This document shows, in pieces, positions 14,703-23,383 of a stretch of 46,108 bases of DNA. The notes beneath the pieces were generated by a model. It did not search any database. It saw only the letters and a program-made list of their open reading frames with translations, and was not told the DNA's origin. The stretch's first letter is position 1; the number at the start of each line of letters is the position of its first letter. Source of the stretch: an uncultured Bacilli bacterium (GTDB lineage Bacteria; Bacillota_I; Bacilli_A; RF39; UBA660); contig CAKOIB010000001.1 of NCBI GenBank assembly GCA_934086255.1, positions 1 to 46,108 on the forward strand, read 5' to 3'. A program made the position numbers and the translations under genes.

Positions 14703-15329
14703 ATGAAAAAAGAAAAGAAAAAAGTACTAATAGGTTACTATACAAAATCAGTAATATTAACATATCTATCTGTAATAAGTGCAATTATAGGTATGTATAT
14801 AGCATTAATAGAAAACGAGCCAAAGTATGCTCTTTTACTATTGATAATATCAGGATTATGTGATGCATTCGATGGGAAAGTAGCAAGAACATGCAAAAGA
14901 ACAGAACAAGAAAAGCAATTTGGAGTAGAACTAGACTCATTAGCAGATTTAATTGCATTCATAATGTTTCCGATTATAATATTTTATTCACTAGGATTAC
15001 ATAGTATTATTAATGTAATAATATTTATACTATTTGCCCTTGGAGGAGTCATAAGATTAGCTTACTTTAATACAATAGCAGATCAAAATGCTCCAGTAAA
15101 ATACTATAGTGGATTACCTGTAACATCAACCGCTATAATATTTCCAGTATTTTACTTATTGACAATATTGTTAACAACTAACACATTTAATACTATATAT
15201 ACAATTGTAATGTTAATAACATCAATCTTATTTGTCCTAAACTTTAAAATTAAAAAGCCTAAGACAAAAGAATTAATAATATTTTTAATCGGAGGTCTAG
15301 TTTTAGGACTAACATTAATAATTTTATAA
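14703..15329 (+). CDS. pssA: CDP-diacylglycerol-serine O-phosphatidyltransferase-like (CDP-alcohol phosphatidyltransferase)
   Basis: 208 residues, polytopic (about six helices). The CDP-alcohol phosphotransferase motif is complete: CDAFDGKVAR with Asp54, Asp57, Gly58 and Arg62, then FGVELDSLADLIAF with Gly74, Asp78 and Asp82. The gap between the halves is three residues longer than the textbook DG(x)2AR(x)8G, a variation I recall from clostridial PssA. The FGVELDSLADL wording favours phosphatidylserine synthase over PgsA. It is the last gene of the uvrB transcript and is closed by a strong terminator. Confidence 0.83.
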   Translation: MKKEKKKVLIGYYTKSVILTYLSVISAIIGMYIALIENEPKYALLLLIISGLCDAFDGKVARTCKRTEQEKQFGVELDSLADLIAFIMFPIIIFYSLGLHSIINVIIFILFALGGVIRLAYFNTIADQNAPVKYYSGLPVTSTAIIFPVFYLLTILLTTNTFNTIYTIVMLITSILFVLNFKIKKPKTKELIIFLIGGLVLGLTLIIL

Positions 15330-15365
15330 AGTATATGCAATCAAAATAGCATATACTTTTTTTGA
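15328..15365 (+). terminator. Intrinsic terminator after pssA
   Basis: AAAGTATATGC (15328-15338) pairs perfectly with GCATATACTTT (15349-15359), then T-tract. The 5' arm includes the end of the stop codon. Confidence 0.88.
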
Positions 15366-15401
15366 TAGATAGTTTTAAAAATCACAAAAATACGAAAATA
15401 A

Positions 15402-15430
15402 TTGACAAAAACGACAAAAAGTGCTATAAT
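15402..15430 (+). promoter_or_regulatory. Consensus sigma-A promoter for the 15462 gene
   Basis: TTGACA (15402-15407), 17-bp spacer, TATAAT (15425-15430), TGC extension. It is a perfect consensus match, so strong constitutive expression is expected. A TTG at 15402 in the coding frame is part of this -35 and is not the start. Confidence 0.92.
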
Positions 15431-15461
15431 AATGCCAATCCAAGTTGAAGGGGGAAATAAT

Positions 15462-17330
15462 ATGGATAATAAGTTTTATTTAGACAAAGAATTAAGAAAC
15501 GCAACAAAGTTTGGATACAAAGGAAAAATATATGAATTAAAAAGTCCAAAAGACATTGGAGAAATACTAATATCTTTAGGAGAAACATCTGCAATTTATA
15601 AGTTTATGGAAGCAAACGATAACAAACAAGTAGTAATTGGCGAATCATACTTTAAAAAAGAAGAAAAAGATTCAAAAATTGAAAACATGAAAGTTTATAA
15701 AAACAATATCAAAAATGCTAAAAAGAATCTAAAACTTAAAATAACAGCAGGAATCTTAACAATGGCAATCGCTGCATCAGCACTTATTGGATGCTCAACT
15801 AGGGAACAAAAAAAAGAGCAACCAGTAACAATGGAAAACTATCAAGAAATGGATTTTGAACAACTACTTGCCCTTTTAAATGAAGGAGTACAAAGAGATT
15901 CATTTGAATTGATGGATGAAGTTCAAGATTATTTTAATAATACTGCAGCGCCAACTATTAAAGTAAAAGCTGATAAAGGTGCACAATTATACTTATTTGC
16001 TGATGAAATAACATCATTATTTACATATGCAAATGCAGATACATATTCAAGAGAAACATTCTATGAAATATTTGGTTCAACATTTGATGATTCTAGAATA
16101 ATTCAAGATTTCGAAAATGCAGGAAGAATATTAAATAATTATTATATAAGAGCAACAAATCCATCTGGTATAGATAAACTATTTCAAAATGAGAAAAATC
16201 AAGAATTATTTGCTAGTTTTGAACAATTAGTATTAAATTACAATAAAAAACCAACAAAAGCAAATAAACAAAAAATTGTTAATAAATTAGATGAAATATA
16301 TTTCAGTGGAAAAATAGATAGTTTAAAAAAGACTTGTCCAGAAGCTGTAGCATTTATAGGAACACATATGACAACAGCACTAGAAGCAAATGGAGTATTA
16401 TCAAAATCATTCGCAGATAAAGTAGTCGAAGCTAATGAAACAGTAGCATGTAACACTATAAAAGAATACGTAAAAGAAGTAGGCGAATATGCACAAGCAA
16501 GAGACTTGGTTACAGCAACAATAGAAAATTATCAAGAAATTAACTTGAGTGATAATCAAGCATTATATTACATTTCAAGTGCAATGGATAACAAAAATAT
16601 TAAAGTAAGTTCAAGAGAAATTAAAAAGATATTAAAAAATAAAAACTTAACAAATAAAGCGGTATTCAAAAAATTAAACATAAAAAATACAAAGTATACT
16701 AAAAAACAAGTTAGTAAAAAAACTGCTATAAAAGAATTCGGTAAAGAAGAAGTTAAAAAAGCAGAACAAGAAGCAGATAAAATGGATCCAATAATAACTA
16801 TTGATAATAAAGATTACTCAATAGATGATGCTAATGAAATTGAAGAAATAACAAGAGAAGCAAAACAATATGGTGTCAACTTTACAAATGATATCTATCA
16901 AGAAATGTATAGAAATAATGGTTCTTTCAATAGTGCTACATATGAAGCTAAATTAACAAATAAAGCAAACAGTTACACAGGTAAATATAAAGAAAAATAT
17001 AAAGTAGCATTATGGCAAGGTTATAGAGAAGCTGTAAGATTAGCAAAAGAACTATACGATAGTGAAAAACAATTTAGAGAAGAAGCAGAAAAAGAAATAA
17101 TTAAAGAGGAAGAAGAAATAGTAACAACTGATAGATACGTACCAAAAGATACAACAGTAGAAAATAATAATAATACAAACAATAATACAAACAACAATAC
17201 AAATAATGATAACAATAATACCAACAATGAAAACTCAACAACTGTAAAAACTGAAACTGTAAGACCGTCTGCTGATAATAATTACACATATGAAGAAGAA
17301 ACAATAGTAGACAGGGTTTATAGTAAATAA
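15462..17330 (+). CDS. Large membrane-anchored surface protein, unknown function, Asn-rich C-terminus
   Basis: 622 residues from ATG 15462 (SD GAAGGGGG); starts further upstream fall inside the promoter. About 88 residues precede the only hydrophobic helix (about 92-110, ending ASALIGCS). The helix thus looks like a lipoprotein signal placed internally, leaving an unusual N-terminal cytoplasmic domain (GYKGKIYELKSPKDIGEIL...). The outer part is largely helical and Lys/Glu-rich, and then has a low-complexity Asn/Thr stretch (about residues 566-592) before the end. Two perfect-consensus promoter boxes imply high expression. It is followed 13 bases later by another surface protein. No family recognised. 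Confidence 0.75.
   Translation: MDNKFYLDKELRNATKFGYKGKIYELKSPKDIGEILISLGETSAIYKFMEANDNKQVVIGESYFKKEEKDSKIENMKVYKNNIKNAKKNLKLKITAGILTMAIAASALIGCSTREQKKEQPVTMENYQEMDFEQLLALLNEGVQRDSFELMDEVQDYFNNTAAPTIKVKADKGAQLYLFADEITSLFTYANADTYSRETFYEIFGSTFDDSRIIQDFENAGRILNNYYIRATNPSGIDKLFQNEKNQELFASFEQLVLNYNKKPTKANKQKIVNKLDEIYFSGKIDSLKKTCPEAVAFIGTHMTTALEANGVLSKSFADKVVEANETVACNTIKEYVKEVGEYAQARDLVTATIENYQEINLSDNQALYYISSAMDNKNIKVSSREIKKILKNKNLTNKAVFKKLNIKNTKYTKKQVSKKTAIKEFGKEEVKKAEQEADKMDPIITIDNKDYSIDDANEIEEITREAKQYGVNFTNDIYQEMYRNNGSFNSATYEAKLTNKANSYTGKYKEKYKVALWQGYREAVRLAKELYDSEKQFREEAEKEIIKEEEEIVTTDRYVPKDTTVENNNNTNNNTNNNTNNDNNNTNNENSTTVKTETVRPSADNNYTYEEETIVDRVYSK
17158..17238 (+). repeat. Asn/Thr low-complexity coding repeat
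   Basis: Runs of AAT/AAC codons punctuated by ACA encode an NNNT-type tract in the C-terminus of the 15462 product; prone to slippage-driven length change. Confidence 0.75.
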
Positions 17331-17343
17331 GGGGGATTAAATT

Positions 17344-18834
17344 ATGGGATACGAAGTAGATTATAATGAAAATAATAATAACAAACCATTAACACATTAT
17401 ATTAAAAACTTTTTAGTGGGATTTCTATTAATAGTAATATTACTTTTGTTACTAGTATGGATATTCCCAACCAATTCAACAATTCAAAAACTATTAAACA
17501 GTAATAAAGAAGAAACAAATGAGTTTTCAAATTACTTCCAAGAAAACATCAATCTACTAAAAGATGTAGCAGAATCTTACTTTACATTAGAAAGACTTCC
17601 TAAAAACGAAGGAGATAAAGTAAGAATTACACTTGGAGAAATGTTAGAAAAGAAACTTCTAATTAACTTAAGTGATGATAAAGGTAAAATGTGTAGTATT
17701 GATAACACATATGTTGAAGTAACAAAGAAAAAGACAGAATATGAAATGAAGATTTACCTTTCATGTGGTAATGATGAAGACTATGTAATAGTATACTTAG
17801 GATGTTACGATTATTGTTCTAATTACATCTGTGAAAAGAAAACAACAACTAATAAAACATCAAACAAAACTACAACAACTAGTAATAACAAACCAACACC
17901 AACAACAAAGTATTATTGTAAAGTAGTAAAAAATAAATACTATGACAATAAAGGAAATGTTGTGACAAAATCAGCATATGAAAAAGCATGTAAGAACACA
18001 CCACCAACAACAAAACATTATTGTAAAGTAGTAAATAACAAATACTATGACAATAAAGGAAATGTGGTAACAAAAACAGCATATGAAAAAGCATGCAAAA
18101 AATATCAATATTTATATGAAAAGAAAGTTGAAGCAGTATATAGTAATTGGTCAGATTGGTCAAAAGATAAAGAATATGATCCAAACAATAACAATATTGT
18201 CTGGGGAAAACAAGAACTAGTATGGAATGAAAAATATGGTTATGCAGATATAACAAAAAACAAAAAACAATATAGAAATGATACAACAAGACCAATATTT
18301 GGAAAAGAAGAATTAGTTAAGACATCACTAACATCTAAGAGATGGACTTGTAAAAATTATTACTACTATATAAATCAAACAACAGGAAAAACATATAAAG
18401 CAACAGACTGGAAATATCAAGGAAAGGTAACACTTGGATATGTTCCAGAAAATAGTAATACAGTAAAATATGAATATGTTGGATTTGACTTTGATGCCTG
18501 TGCATCTAACTGTACACTAAAACCAATGTATATATTCAAAAAATATACAAGAAGTGCAACAGTATCATCAACATCTAAGAAAACACTTGAAGCAGAATGT
18601 AGCGAATTAGTGGAAAAAGAAGTTCCAATTTATACAACAGTATCAAGAATAATTGGTTATGAACAAAAAACTGTTACAGTAAAAACAACTCAAAGAATAT
18701 ATTATTATCATACAAAAACAAGAACACTTAAATCAAAAGCACAAACTTATAAAGTATGGTCTAACTCATCAAATGATAAAAACTTAATTAAACAAGGATA
18801 CAAGTATACTGGAACAAAACAAGAAATAAAATAA
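17344..18834 (+). CDS. Membrane-anchored surface protein with tandem 35-residue repeats
   Basis: 496 residues. An Asn-rich N-terminus is followed by one strong membrane helix (about 22-41). Next comes a folded module (about 60-165) with paired Cys (KGKMCSIDNTYVEV, LSCGNDEDY, GCYDYCSNYIC), a pattern I associate with pilin-like surface proteins of related Bacilli. After a Thr/Asn linker come two copies of a repeat containing HYCKVVNNKYYDNKGN, then Trp/Tyr-rich regions (SNWSDWSKDKEYD). No catalytic motif. It lies 13 bases after the 15462 gene, with SD GGGGGAT, and ends in a terminator, so the pair is probably one operon for an envelope structure. Function unknown. Confidence 0.75.
   Translation: MGYEVDYNENNNNKPLTHYIKNFLVGFLLIVILLLLLVWIFPTNSTIQKLLNSNKEETNEFSNYFQENINLLKDVAESYFTLERLPKNEGDKVRITLGEMLEKKLLINLSDDKGKMCSIDNTYVEVTKKKTEYEMKIYLSCGNDEDYVIVYLGCYDYCSNYICEKKTTTNKTSNKTTTTSNNKPTPTTKYYCKVVKNKYYDNKGNVVTKSAYEKACKNTPPTTKHYCKVVNNKYYDNKGNVVTKTAYEKACKKYQYLYEKKVEAVYSNWSDWSKDKEYDPNNNNIVWGKQELVWNEKYGYADITKNKKQYRNDTTRPIFGKEELVKTSLTSKRWTCKNYYYYINQTTGKTYKATDWKYQGKVTLGYVPENSNTVKYEYVGFDFDACASNCTLKPMYIFKKYTRSATVSSTSKKTLEAECSELVEKEVPIYTTVSRIIGYEQKTVTVKTTQRIYYYHTKTRTLKSKAQTYKVWSNSSNDKNLIKQGYKYTGTKQEIK
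17896..18105 (+). repeat. Two tandem 105-bp coding repeats
   Basis: Unit 1 17896-18000, unit 2 18001-18105; each encodes 35 residues with KYYDNKGNVVTK and AYEKACK. The high nucleotide identity points to recent duplication. Confidence 0.88.
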
Positions 18835-18835
18835 T

Positions 18836-18860
18836 GAGCAATTGAAAAATTGCTCTTTTT
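18836..18860 (+). terminator. Intrinsic terminator after surface-protein operon
   Basis: GAGCAATT (18836-18843) pairs with AATTGCTC (18848-18855) around GAAA, followed by five T. Confidence 0.9.
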
Positions 18861-18861
18861 C

Positions 18862-18890
18862 TTGCATAAAATACTTAAAAATAGTATTAT
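18862..18890 (+). promoter_or_regulatory. Sigma-A-type promoter for HAD gene
   Basis: TTGCAT (18862-18867), 17-bp spacer, TATTAT (18885-18890). Confidence 0.65.
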
Positions 18891-18914
18891 ATATATAAAA
18901 AGATGGAGGTACAT

Positions 18915-19406
18915 ATGAAGAAAACAAACTTATACATTGATTTTGATGGAGTTATATTAGATACAATAAATCCCTTATATCAAAAACTTCAAGAAGACAA
19001 TATTCCCGAAGATAAAATAAAAGATTTTTTTATTAATTATGATTGGACAAAAATAATAAAAGACCAATACATCATAAACGATAGTATAGATTGCATTCAA
19101 AAAATAATTGATAGTAACAAGTTTAATCTTGCTATTTTAACACATGTAAACTCACTACATGAAGCAGAACTAAAAATTAAATATTTAAGAAAATATTTCA
19201 AAGACATAACAATTATACCTTGTCCTAAAGCAATATCAAAAACTAAAATGGTACATACAAAAGATTCCATATTAGTAGACGACTACGCAGGAAACTTAAG
19301 AGAATGGGAAAAAGAAGGTGGAATCCCAGTTAGATTCTCTCAAAAAATGAATGGAAAAGGTTTCAAAGTTGTTGATAAACTAGATCAATTAATAGAAATG
19401 TTCTAA
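18915..19406 (+). CDS. HAD-superfamily hydrolase, 5'(3')-deoxyribonucleotidase-like
   Basis: 163 residues. HAD motifs: I, DFDGVILDT (nucleophile Asp9, acid/base Asp11); II, ILTHVN (Thr); III, a Lys in KAISKTKMVH; IV, ILVDDYAGNLREWE with the two Asp. The motif IV context DDYAGNLREW and the small size recall the NT5C-type deoxynucleotidases. Exact substrate uncertain. ATG 18915 follows GGAGGT (18905-18910); an upstream in-frame ATG at 18903 overlaps the SD and is rejected. Single-gene unit with its own promoter. Confidence 0.83.
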   Translation: MKKTNLYIDFDGVILDTINPLYQKLQEDNIPEDKIKDFFINYDWTKIIKDQYIINDSIDCIQKIIDSNKFNLAILTHVNSLHEAELKIKYLRKYFKDITIIPCPKAISKTKMVHTKDSILVDDYAGNLREWEKEGGIPVRFSQKMNGKGFKVVDKLDQLIEMF

Positions 19407-19531
19407 TTAAACAGTTTTAAATACAAACATTGCATTGTATATAAAAACATGATATCATAATAGTGAAATAAGAAAACAAAATATATGATAAATGCATATA
19501 CTAAAATATAAACAAATAGCGAGGTAGCAAA

Positions 19532-20800
19532 GTGAAAAAAATAATTATAAATGGAAATAAAAAATTATCTGGTACAATAAGAATAAGTGGTGCAAAAAAT
19601 GCTGCAGTAGCATTAATACCGGCAGCAATTATTTCAGATGAGCCATCAACAATATGTAATATTCCTGAAATATCAGATATAAACTCATTAGAGAGCATAT
19701 TATCCTTTTTAGATGCCAAAACAAAAAGAGCAACAGAATCAATGATAATAGATCCGACAAATATGCAAAACAAATCAATTCCAGAAGAAATATCTAGTAA
19801 ATTAAGAGCTTCATATTACTTTATGGGAGCCCTTTTAACAAAATATAAATATGTTGAAATGAACTTTCCAGGAGGTTGCAAAATAGGATCAAGACCAATA
19901 AACTTTCACCTTGAAGGTTTCAAAAAACTAGGGGCAACAGTTATAGAAAAGGGTGATAAGTACATAATAAAAGCAGAAAAACTAAAAGGTGCAGACATAA
20001 CTTTAGAAAAAGCATCAGTCGGTGCAACAATAAACATAATGTTTGCAGCAATAAAAGCCGAAGGAATAACAACTATAAATAATGCCGCTAAAGAACCTGA
20101 AATAATAAATGTAGCTCAATTCTTAAAAAGCATGGGGGCAAAAATAAGTGGCGAAGGTACAGAAAAAATAACAATCACCGGAGTAGAATACTTGTCAAAA
20201 GGTCAAACTGAAGTAATTCCAGACAGAATTGAAGCAGGAACATATGTAATAATTGGGTCTCTAATTGGAGAAAATCTAAAAATAGATAACATCGTCCCAG
20301 AACATCTAAAAGCATTAACTGATAAACTAAAAGAAGCAAATGCTAACATACAAATTGGAATAGACAATATTATATGCAATAAAAGCGACAATTTAAAAGC
20401 GATTGATATAGTAACATCATATTATCCAGCCTTTCCAACCGATCTTCAACAACCATTTTCAGTATTTACAACGCAATGCGAAGGTCAATCAACAATAAAA
20501 GAAACATTATATGAAAACAGATTTATGCATATTCCATATTTGAATAAGATGGGAGCTAATATAAAAACAGAAAAAGATACTGCAATAATAATAGGAAAAA
20601 CAAAATTAATAGGAACAGATGTAGTAGCAACCGACTTAAGAGCGGGAGCTTCATTAGTAATCGCAGGCTTAATCGCTGAAAATAAAACAACCATATCCGA
20701 AGTAGAACACATTCTAAGAGGATATGAAGGAATAATTGAAAAATTAACAAACGTTGGAGCAGATATCAAAATAGTCGAAGAAATAACTGTTAATAGTTAA
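19532..20800 (+). CDS. murA: UDP-N-acetylglucosamine 1-carboxyvinyltransferase
   Basis: 422 residues. MurA transfers enolpyruvate from PEP to UDP-GlcNAc, the first committed peptidoglycan step. Seen: SGAKNAAVALIPAAI with the PEP-binding Lys, SSKLRASYYFMGALL, the active-site loop FPGGCKIGSRPINFH with the Cys targeted by fosfomycin, EVIPDRIEAGTYVI, YPAFPTDLQQPFSVF, ENRFMHIPYLNKMGA and TDLRAGASLVIAGL. The Cys is kept, so fosfomycin sensitivity at the target is expected. Start codon is GTG 19532 with GAGGT upstream. The 125-base gap before it holds an ATACAA/TTGTAT inverted repeat (19421-19440) and possible -10-like sequences but no convincing promoter. Confidence 0.96.
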   Translation: MKKIIINGNKKLSGTIRISGAKNAAVALIPAAIISDEPSTICNIPEISDINSLESILSFLDAKTKRATESMIIDPTNMQNKSIPEEISSKLRASYYFMGALLTKYKYVEMNFPGGCKIGSRPINFHLEGFKKLGATVIEKGDKYIIKAEKLKGADITLEKASVGATINIMFAAIKAEGITTINNAAKEPEIINVAQFLKSMGAKISGEGTEKITITGVEYLSKGQTEVIPDRIEAGTYVIIGSLIGENLKIDNIVPEHLKALTDKLKEANANIQIGIDNIICNKSDNLKAIDIVTSYYPAFPTDLQQPFSVFTTQCEGQSTIKETLYENRFMHIPYLNKMGANIKTEKDTAIIIGKTKLIGTDVVATDLRAGASLVIAGLIAENKTTISEVEHILRGYEGIIEKLTNVGADIKIVEEITVNS

Positions 20801-20816
20801 AAAAGCAACAAAAATA

Positions 20817-20845
20817 TTGCAATATTCAAAAAAGTTTGATATACT
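20817..20845 (+). promoter_or_regulatory. Promoter for rpmE
   Basis: TTGCAA (20817-20822), 17-bp spacer, TATACT (20840-20845), TGA extension. A small hairpin, ATGAC/GTCAT (20867-20882), sits in the leader just before the SD and might be an L31 autoregulatory element. Confidence 0.65.
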
Positions 20846-20900
20846 ATACAAGAATTAATTATTACTATGACTTAAATGTCATGGCGGAAGGAGATGCAAA

Positions 20901-21101
20901 ATGAAAAAAGTAATTGAAACAAAACCAACTAAATTTATATGTGCATGTGGTGAAACTTTCACTGCAAACTCAACAAAAAAAGAAGACGAAATCCATGTTG
21001 AAATATGTTCTAAATGTCATCCATTCTATACAGGGAAACAAGGAACAGCAACTTTAACAGGTAATGTTGAAAAGTTTAATAAAAAATACAACAGAAAATA
21101 G
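20901..21101 (+). CDS. rpmE: 50S ribosomal protein bL31 (zinc-binding type)
   Basis: 66 residues, full length. Opens with MKKVIETKPTKFICACGETF and keeps the four-Cys zinc set (CxC early, CSKCHPFYTGKQ later), so it is the C+ zinc form rather than the YtiA-type paralogue. bL31 bridges the two subunits at the central protuberance. SD AAGGAG lies 6-8 bases before ATG 20901. Monocistronic, with its own promoter and terminator. Confidence 0.95.
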   Translation: MKKVIETKPTKFICACGETFTANSTKKEDEIHVEICSKCHPFYTGKQGTATLTGNVEKFNKKYNRK

Positions 21102-21123
21102 TCTCTATTTTCTGATTTTTTTT
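21092..21123 (+). terminator. Intrinsic terminator overlapping rpmE stop
   Basis: CAGAAAATAG (21092-21101) is a perfect 10-bp complement of CTATTTTCTG (21105-21114), then T-tract. The last rpmE codons and stop form the 5' arm. Confidence 0.9.
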
Positions 21124-21131
21124 AAAAACAG

Positions 21132-21160
21132 TTGACAAATAAACTAAATAATGATAAATT
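21132..21160 (+). promoter_or_regulatory. Promoter for T-box-lysS
   Basis: TTGACA (21132-21137), 17-bp spacer, TAAATT (21155-21160) with TGA extension. Confidence 0.75.
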
Positions 21161-21167
21161 AAATGCA

Positions 21168-21377
21168 TATTTATGAAGCAGGTGCAAAAGCACAATAATT
21201 ATAGCAATGATTCAAAGAGAGCTAAGGGTTGGTGCAACTTAGTAACATTCTATAAGGAACTAAAACTGTGGAGATGGCAAAAGCCCGGTTAATAAACCGT
21301 TATCAATAAGAGATATCAGTTAATGATAAGAAAGGTGGTACCGCGATAAAACGCCCTTTCATCATTAACTTTTTTTT
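21168..21377 (+). promoter_or_regulatory. T-box riboswitch (tRNA-Lys) upstream of lysS
   Basis: The leader has the AGAGAG segment and a stem (CTAAG/CTTAG) carrying the GGTGCAA apical elements. The candidate specifier AAA (Lys) is at 21262-21265 after GGAAC, followed by the T-box sequence AAAGGTGGTACCGCG (21331-21345). The terminator pairs GTTAATGAT...AGAAAGG (from 21319) with CCTTTCATCATTAAC (to 21369), followed by eight T (21370-21377); the T-box lies in its loop, so antitermination is expected when tRNA-Lys is uncharged. Fills most of the gap 21102-21398. Confidence 0.9.
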
Positions 21378-21398
21378 GTAAATAAAAGGAGTGTTAAA

Positions 21399-22880
21399 AT
21401 GAAAGAATTTACAGAACAAGAATTAATAAGAAGACAAAAAGCTGAGGACTTACGTGCTAAAGGAATTGAACCATTTGGTTATCGTATAGATTTAACTAGC
21501 AATTCCAAAGAAATAAAAGAAAAATATGAAGAAATGACAAAAGAAGAACTACACGAAGTAGAAATACCAGTTACAATCGCGGGACGTATAATGACCAAAA
21601 GAGGAAAAGGTAAAGTAGGATTCATGCATATCCAAGATAAATATGGTCAAATTCAAATATACGTAAGAAAAGATGAAATTGGAGACTTTGAATATGAATT
21701 ATTCGATAAAGCAGATATCGGCGACATCGTAGGAATTGAAGGACTAGTGATGAAAACTAATACTGGAGAATTAAGTGTAAAAGCCACAAAATATCATCAT
21801 ATAGTTAAATCACTAAGACCACTACCAGAAAAATATCATGGTCTATCAGACGTAGAAGAAAGATACAGAAGACGTTACGTAGACTTAATAATGAATGAAG
21901 AAGCAAGAAAAATTGCTTTTGCAAGACCAAAAGTAATACGTACAATTCAAAACTTATTAGATACTGAAGGATATGTTGAAGTAGAAACTCCAATACTAGG
22001 AACAATACAAGGAGGAGCAGCAGCAAGACCATTCATTACCCATCATAATGCTTTAGATATTGATATGTATCTTCGTATAGCAACAGAACTACATTTAAAA
22101 AGACTAATTGTCGGAGGAATGGATGCAGTGTATGAAATAGGAAGAATCTTCAGAAACGAAGGAATGGATAGAAACCATAATCCAGAATTCACTACAATCG
22201 AATTATACAAAGCATTCTCTGACATGGAAGGAATGATGGATACAGCAGAAAGAATAATTAAAAAAGTTTTAACGGAAGTACGTGGAGAACTACAATTTGA
22301 ATACAAAGGTCATATGCTTGACTTTGAAAAACCATTTGCACGAGTTCACATGTGCGAAGCAATAAAAAAAGAATGTGGAGTAGACTTCTTTGAAATAACT
22401 GATCTTGAAGAATGCAAAAAACTAGCATTAGAACATGGTATTGAAGTAGAAGATCACTTCCTATACGGACACATAGTCGAAGCATTCTTCGAAAAATATT
22501 GTGAAGACAAAATTATTCAACCAACATTCATCTATGGGCACCCAACAGATATAAGTCCATTATCAAAAAGAAATAGAGAAAATCCATTATTTACAGATAG
22601 ATTTGAACTATTCATAGTAAACACTGAATATGCCAACGCATTTACAGAATTAAACGATCCAATTGATCAAAGAGCAAGATTCGAAGCACAAGTAGAAGAA
22701 CAAAAACTTGGAAATGATGAAGCAAGCGACATGGACGAAGACTTCTGCGAAGCATTAGAATATGGACTTCCACCAACCGGAGGAATGGGAATTGGTATAG
22801 ATAGACTAGTAATGCTAGTAACTGGAGTAGACACAATAAGAGAAGTAATTTTATTCCCACACATGAAAAACAGAGAATAA
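21399..22880 (+). CDS. lysS: Lysyl-tRNA synthetase, class II
   Basis: 493 residues, full length. Charges tRNA-Lys. N-terminal OB-fold anticodon domain (about 55-150), then the class II core: motif 1 region (RTIQNLLDTEGYVEVETPILG), motif 2 (YEIGRIFRNEGMDRNHNPEFTTIELYKAF) and motif 3 (GGMGIGIDRLVMLVTG), ending IREVILFPHMKNRE. SD AAAAGGAG before ATG 21399. Regulated by the T-box immediately upstream. It is 17 bases from the next gene, which probably shares the transcript. Confidence 0.97.
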   Translation: MKEFTEQELIRRQKAEDLRAKGIEPFGYRIDLTSNSKEIKEKYEEMTKEELHEVEIPVTIAGRIMTKRGKGKVGFMHIQDKYGQIQIYVRKDEIGDFEYELFDKADIGDIVGIEGLVMKTNTGELSVKATKYHHIVKSLRPLPEKYHGLSDVEERYRRRYVDLIMNEEARKIAFARPKVIRTIQNLLDTEGYVEVETPILGTIQGGAAARPFITHHNALDIDMYLRIATELHLKRLIVGGMDAVYEIGRIFRNEGMDRNHNPEFTTIELYKAFSDMEGMMDTAERIIKKVLTEVRGELQFEYKGHMLDFEKPFARVHMCEAIKKECGVDFFEITDLEECKKLALEHGIEVEDHFLYGHIVEAFFEKYCEDKIIQPTFIYGHPTDISPLSKRNRENPLFTDRFELFIVNTEYANAFTELNDPIDQRARFEAQVEEQKLGNDEASDMDEDFCEALEYGLPPTGGMGIGIDRLVMLVTGVDTIREVILFPHMKNRE

Positions 22881-22897
22881 CAAAAAGGAGAGTAAAC

Positions 22898-23281
22898 ATG
22901 AAAATAGAAGGAATGGCAAAAGTAGCAATAGATGTTGATCCACAAAGCATAGATTTAACACCTATTGAATTAACTAAGAATAACATTGACAAAGTTATAT
23001 ATAATTTATACAAAAGAATAGGTTTGGGAAAATATGTTTTAGAACCTGGCTTAACAGAACAATTATACCTAGACGAAAACGAAGAAGGTATTTATTATCA
23101 AATGCCACACGAAGTAGTATCATACAATGTTGCAAAACCAGCCCCAGTCTTAGTGGCAACAGATGAAAAAACAATAGAATTATTTAAATTGTTAAAACAA
23201 TTAGAAAGTGGATTAAAAAAATATATGGACGATTCAGAAGAATTAGTTGAAACATATAAAATGAAAAAATCAATGAGATAA
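22898..23281 (+). CDS. Conserved-type hypothetical protein downstream of lysS
   Basis: 127 residues, soluble, acidic, no signal or membrane helix. An N-terminal strand (MAKVAIDVDPQS) is followed by helix-rich regions and a charged C-terminal helix (FKLLKQLESGLKKYMDDSEELVETYKMKK). No family is recognised. SD AAAAGGAG precedes ATG 22898. Co-transcription with lysS means it would be induced by lysine starvation through the T-box. Function unknown. Confidence 0.7.
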   Translation: MKIEGMAKVAIDVDPQSIDLTPIELTKNNIDKVIYNLYKRIGLGKYVLEPGLTEQLYLDENEEGIYYQMPHEVVSYNVAKPAPVLVATDEKTIELFKLLKQLESGLKKYMDDSEELVETYKMKKSMR

Positions 23282-23323
23282 GCACTAAATAAAGTGCTTT
23301 TTTCTTTAAAATAGCACTTTTTT
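23281..23323 (+). terminator. Tandem terminators sharing one arm
   Basis: AGCACT (23281-23286), AGTGCT (23293-23298) and AGCACT (23313-23318) form two mutually exclusive hairpins, and both downstream arms run into T-tracts. The first arm includes the stop codon's last base. Confidence 0.8.
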
Positions 23324-23334
23324 ACATATTTTAC

Positions 23335-23363
23335 TTTATTTTTTTTGATAAAAGTGTGATAAT
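23335..23363 (+). promoter_or_regulatory. Possible extended -10 promoter for transporter gene
   Basis: TTTATT (23335-23340), 17-bp spacer, GATAAT (23358-23363) preceded by TGT. The -35 is weak. Confidence 0.45.
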
Positions 23364-23383
23364 TGTATTAGGAGGTTAAAAAT

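Noticed and set aside
15402..15461. TTG 15402 as start of the large surface protein
   Set aside because: It is the -35 box of a perfect promoter, so it cannot be in the mRNA; ATG 15462 has a strong SD.
17158..17238. Asn/Thr tract as a CRISPR-like or regulatory repeat
   Set aside because: It is in-frame coding low complexity with no regular spacers.
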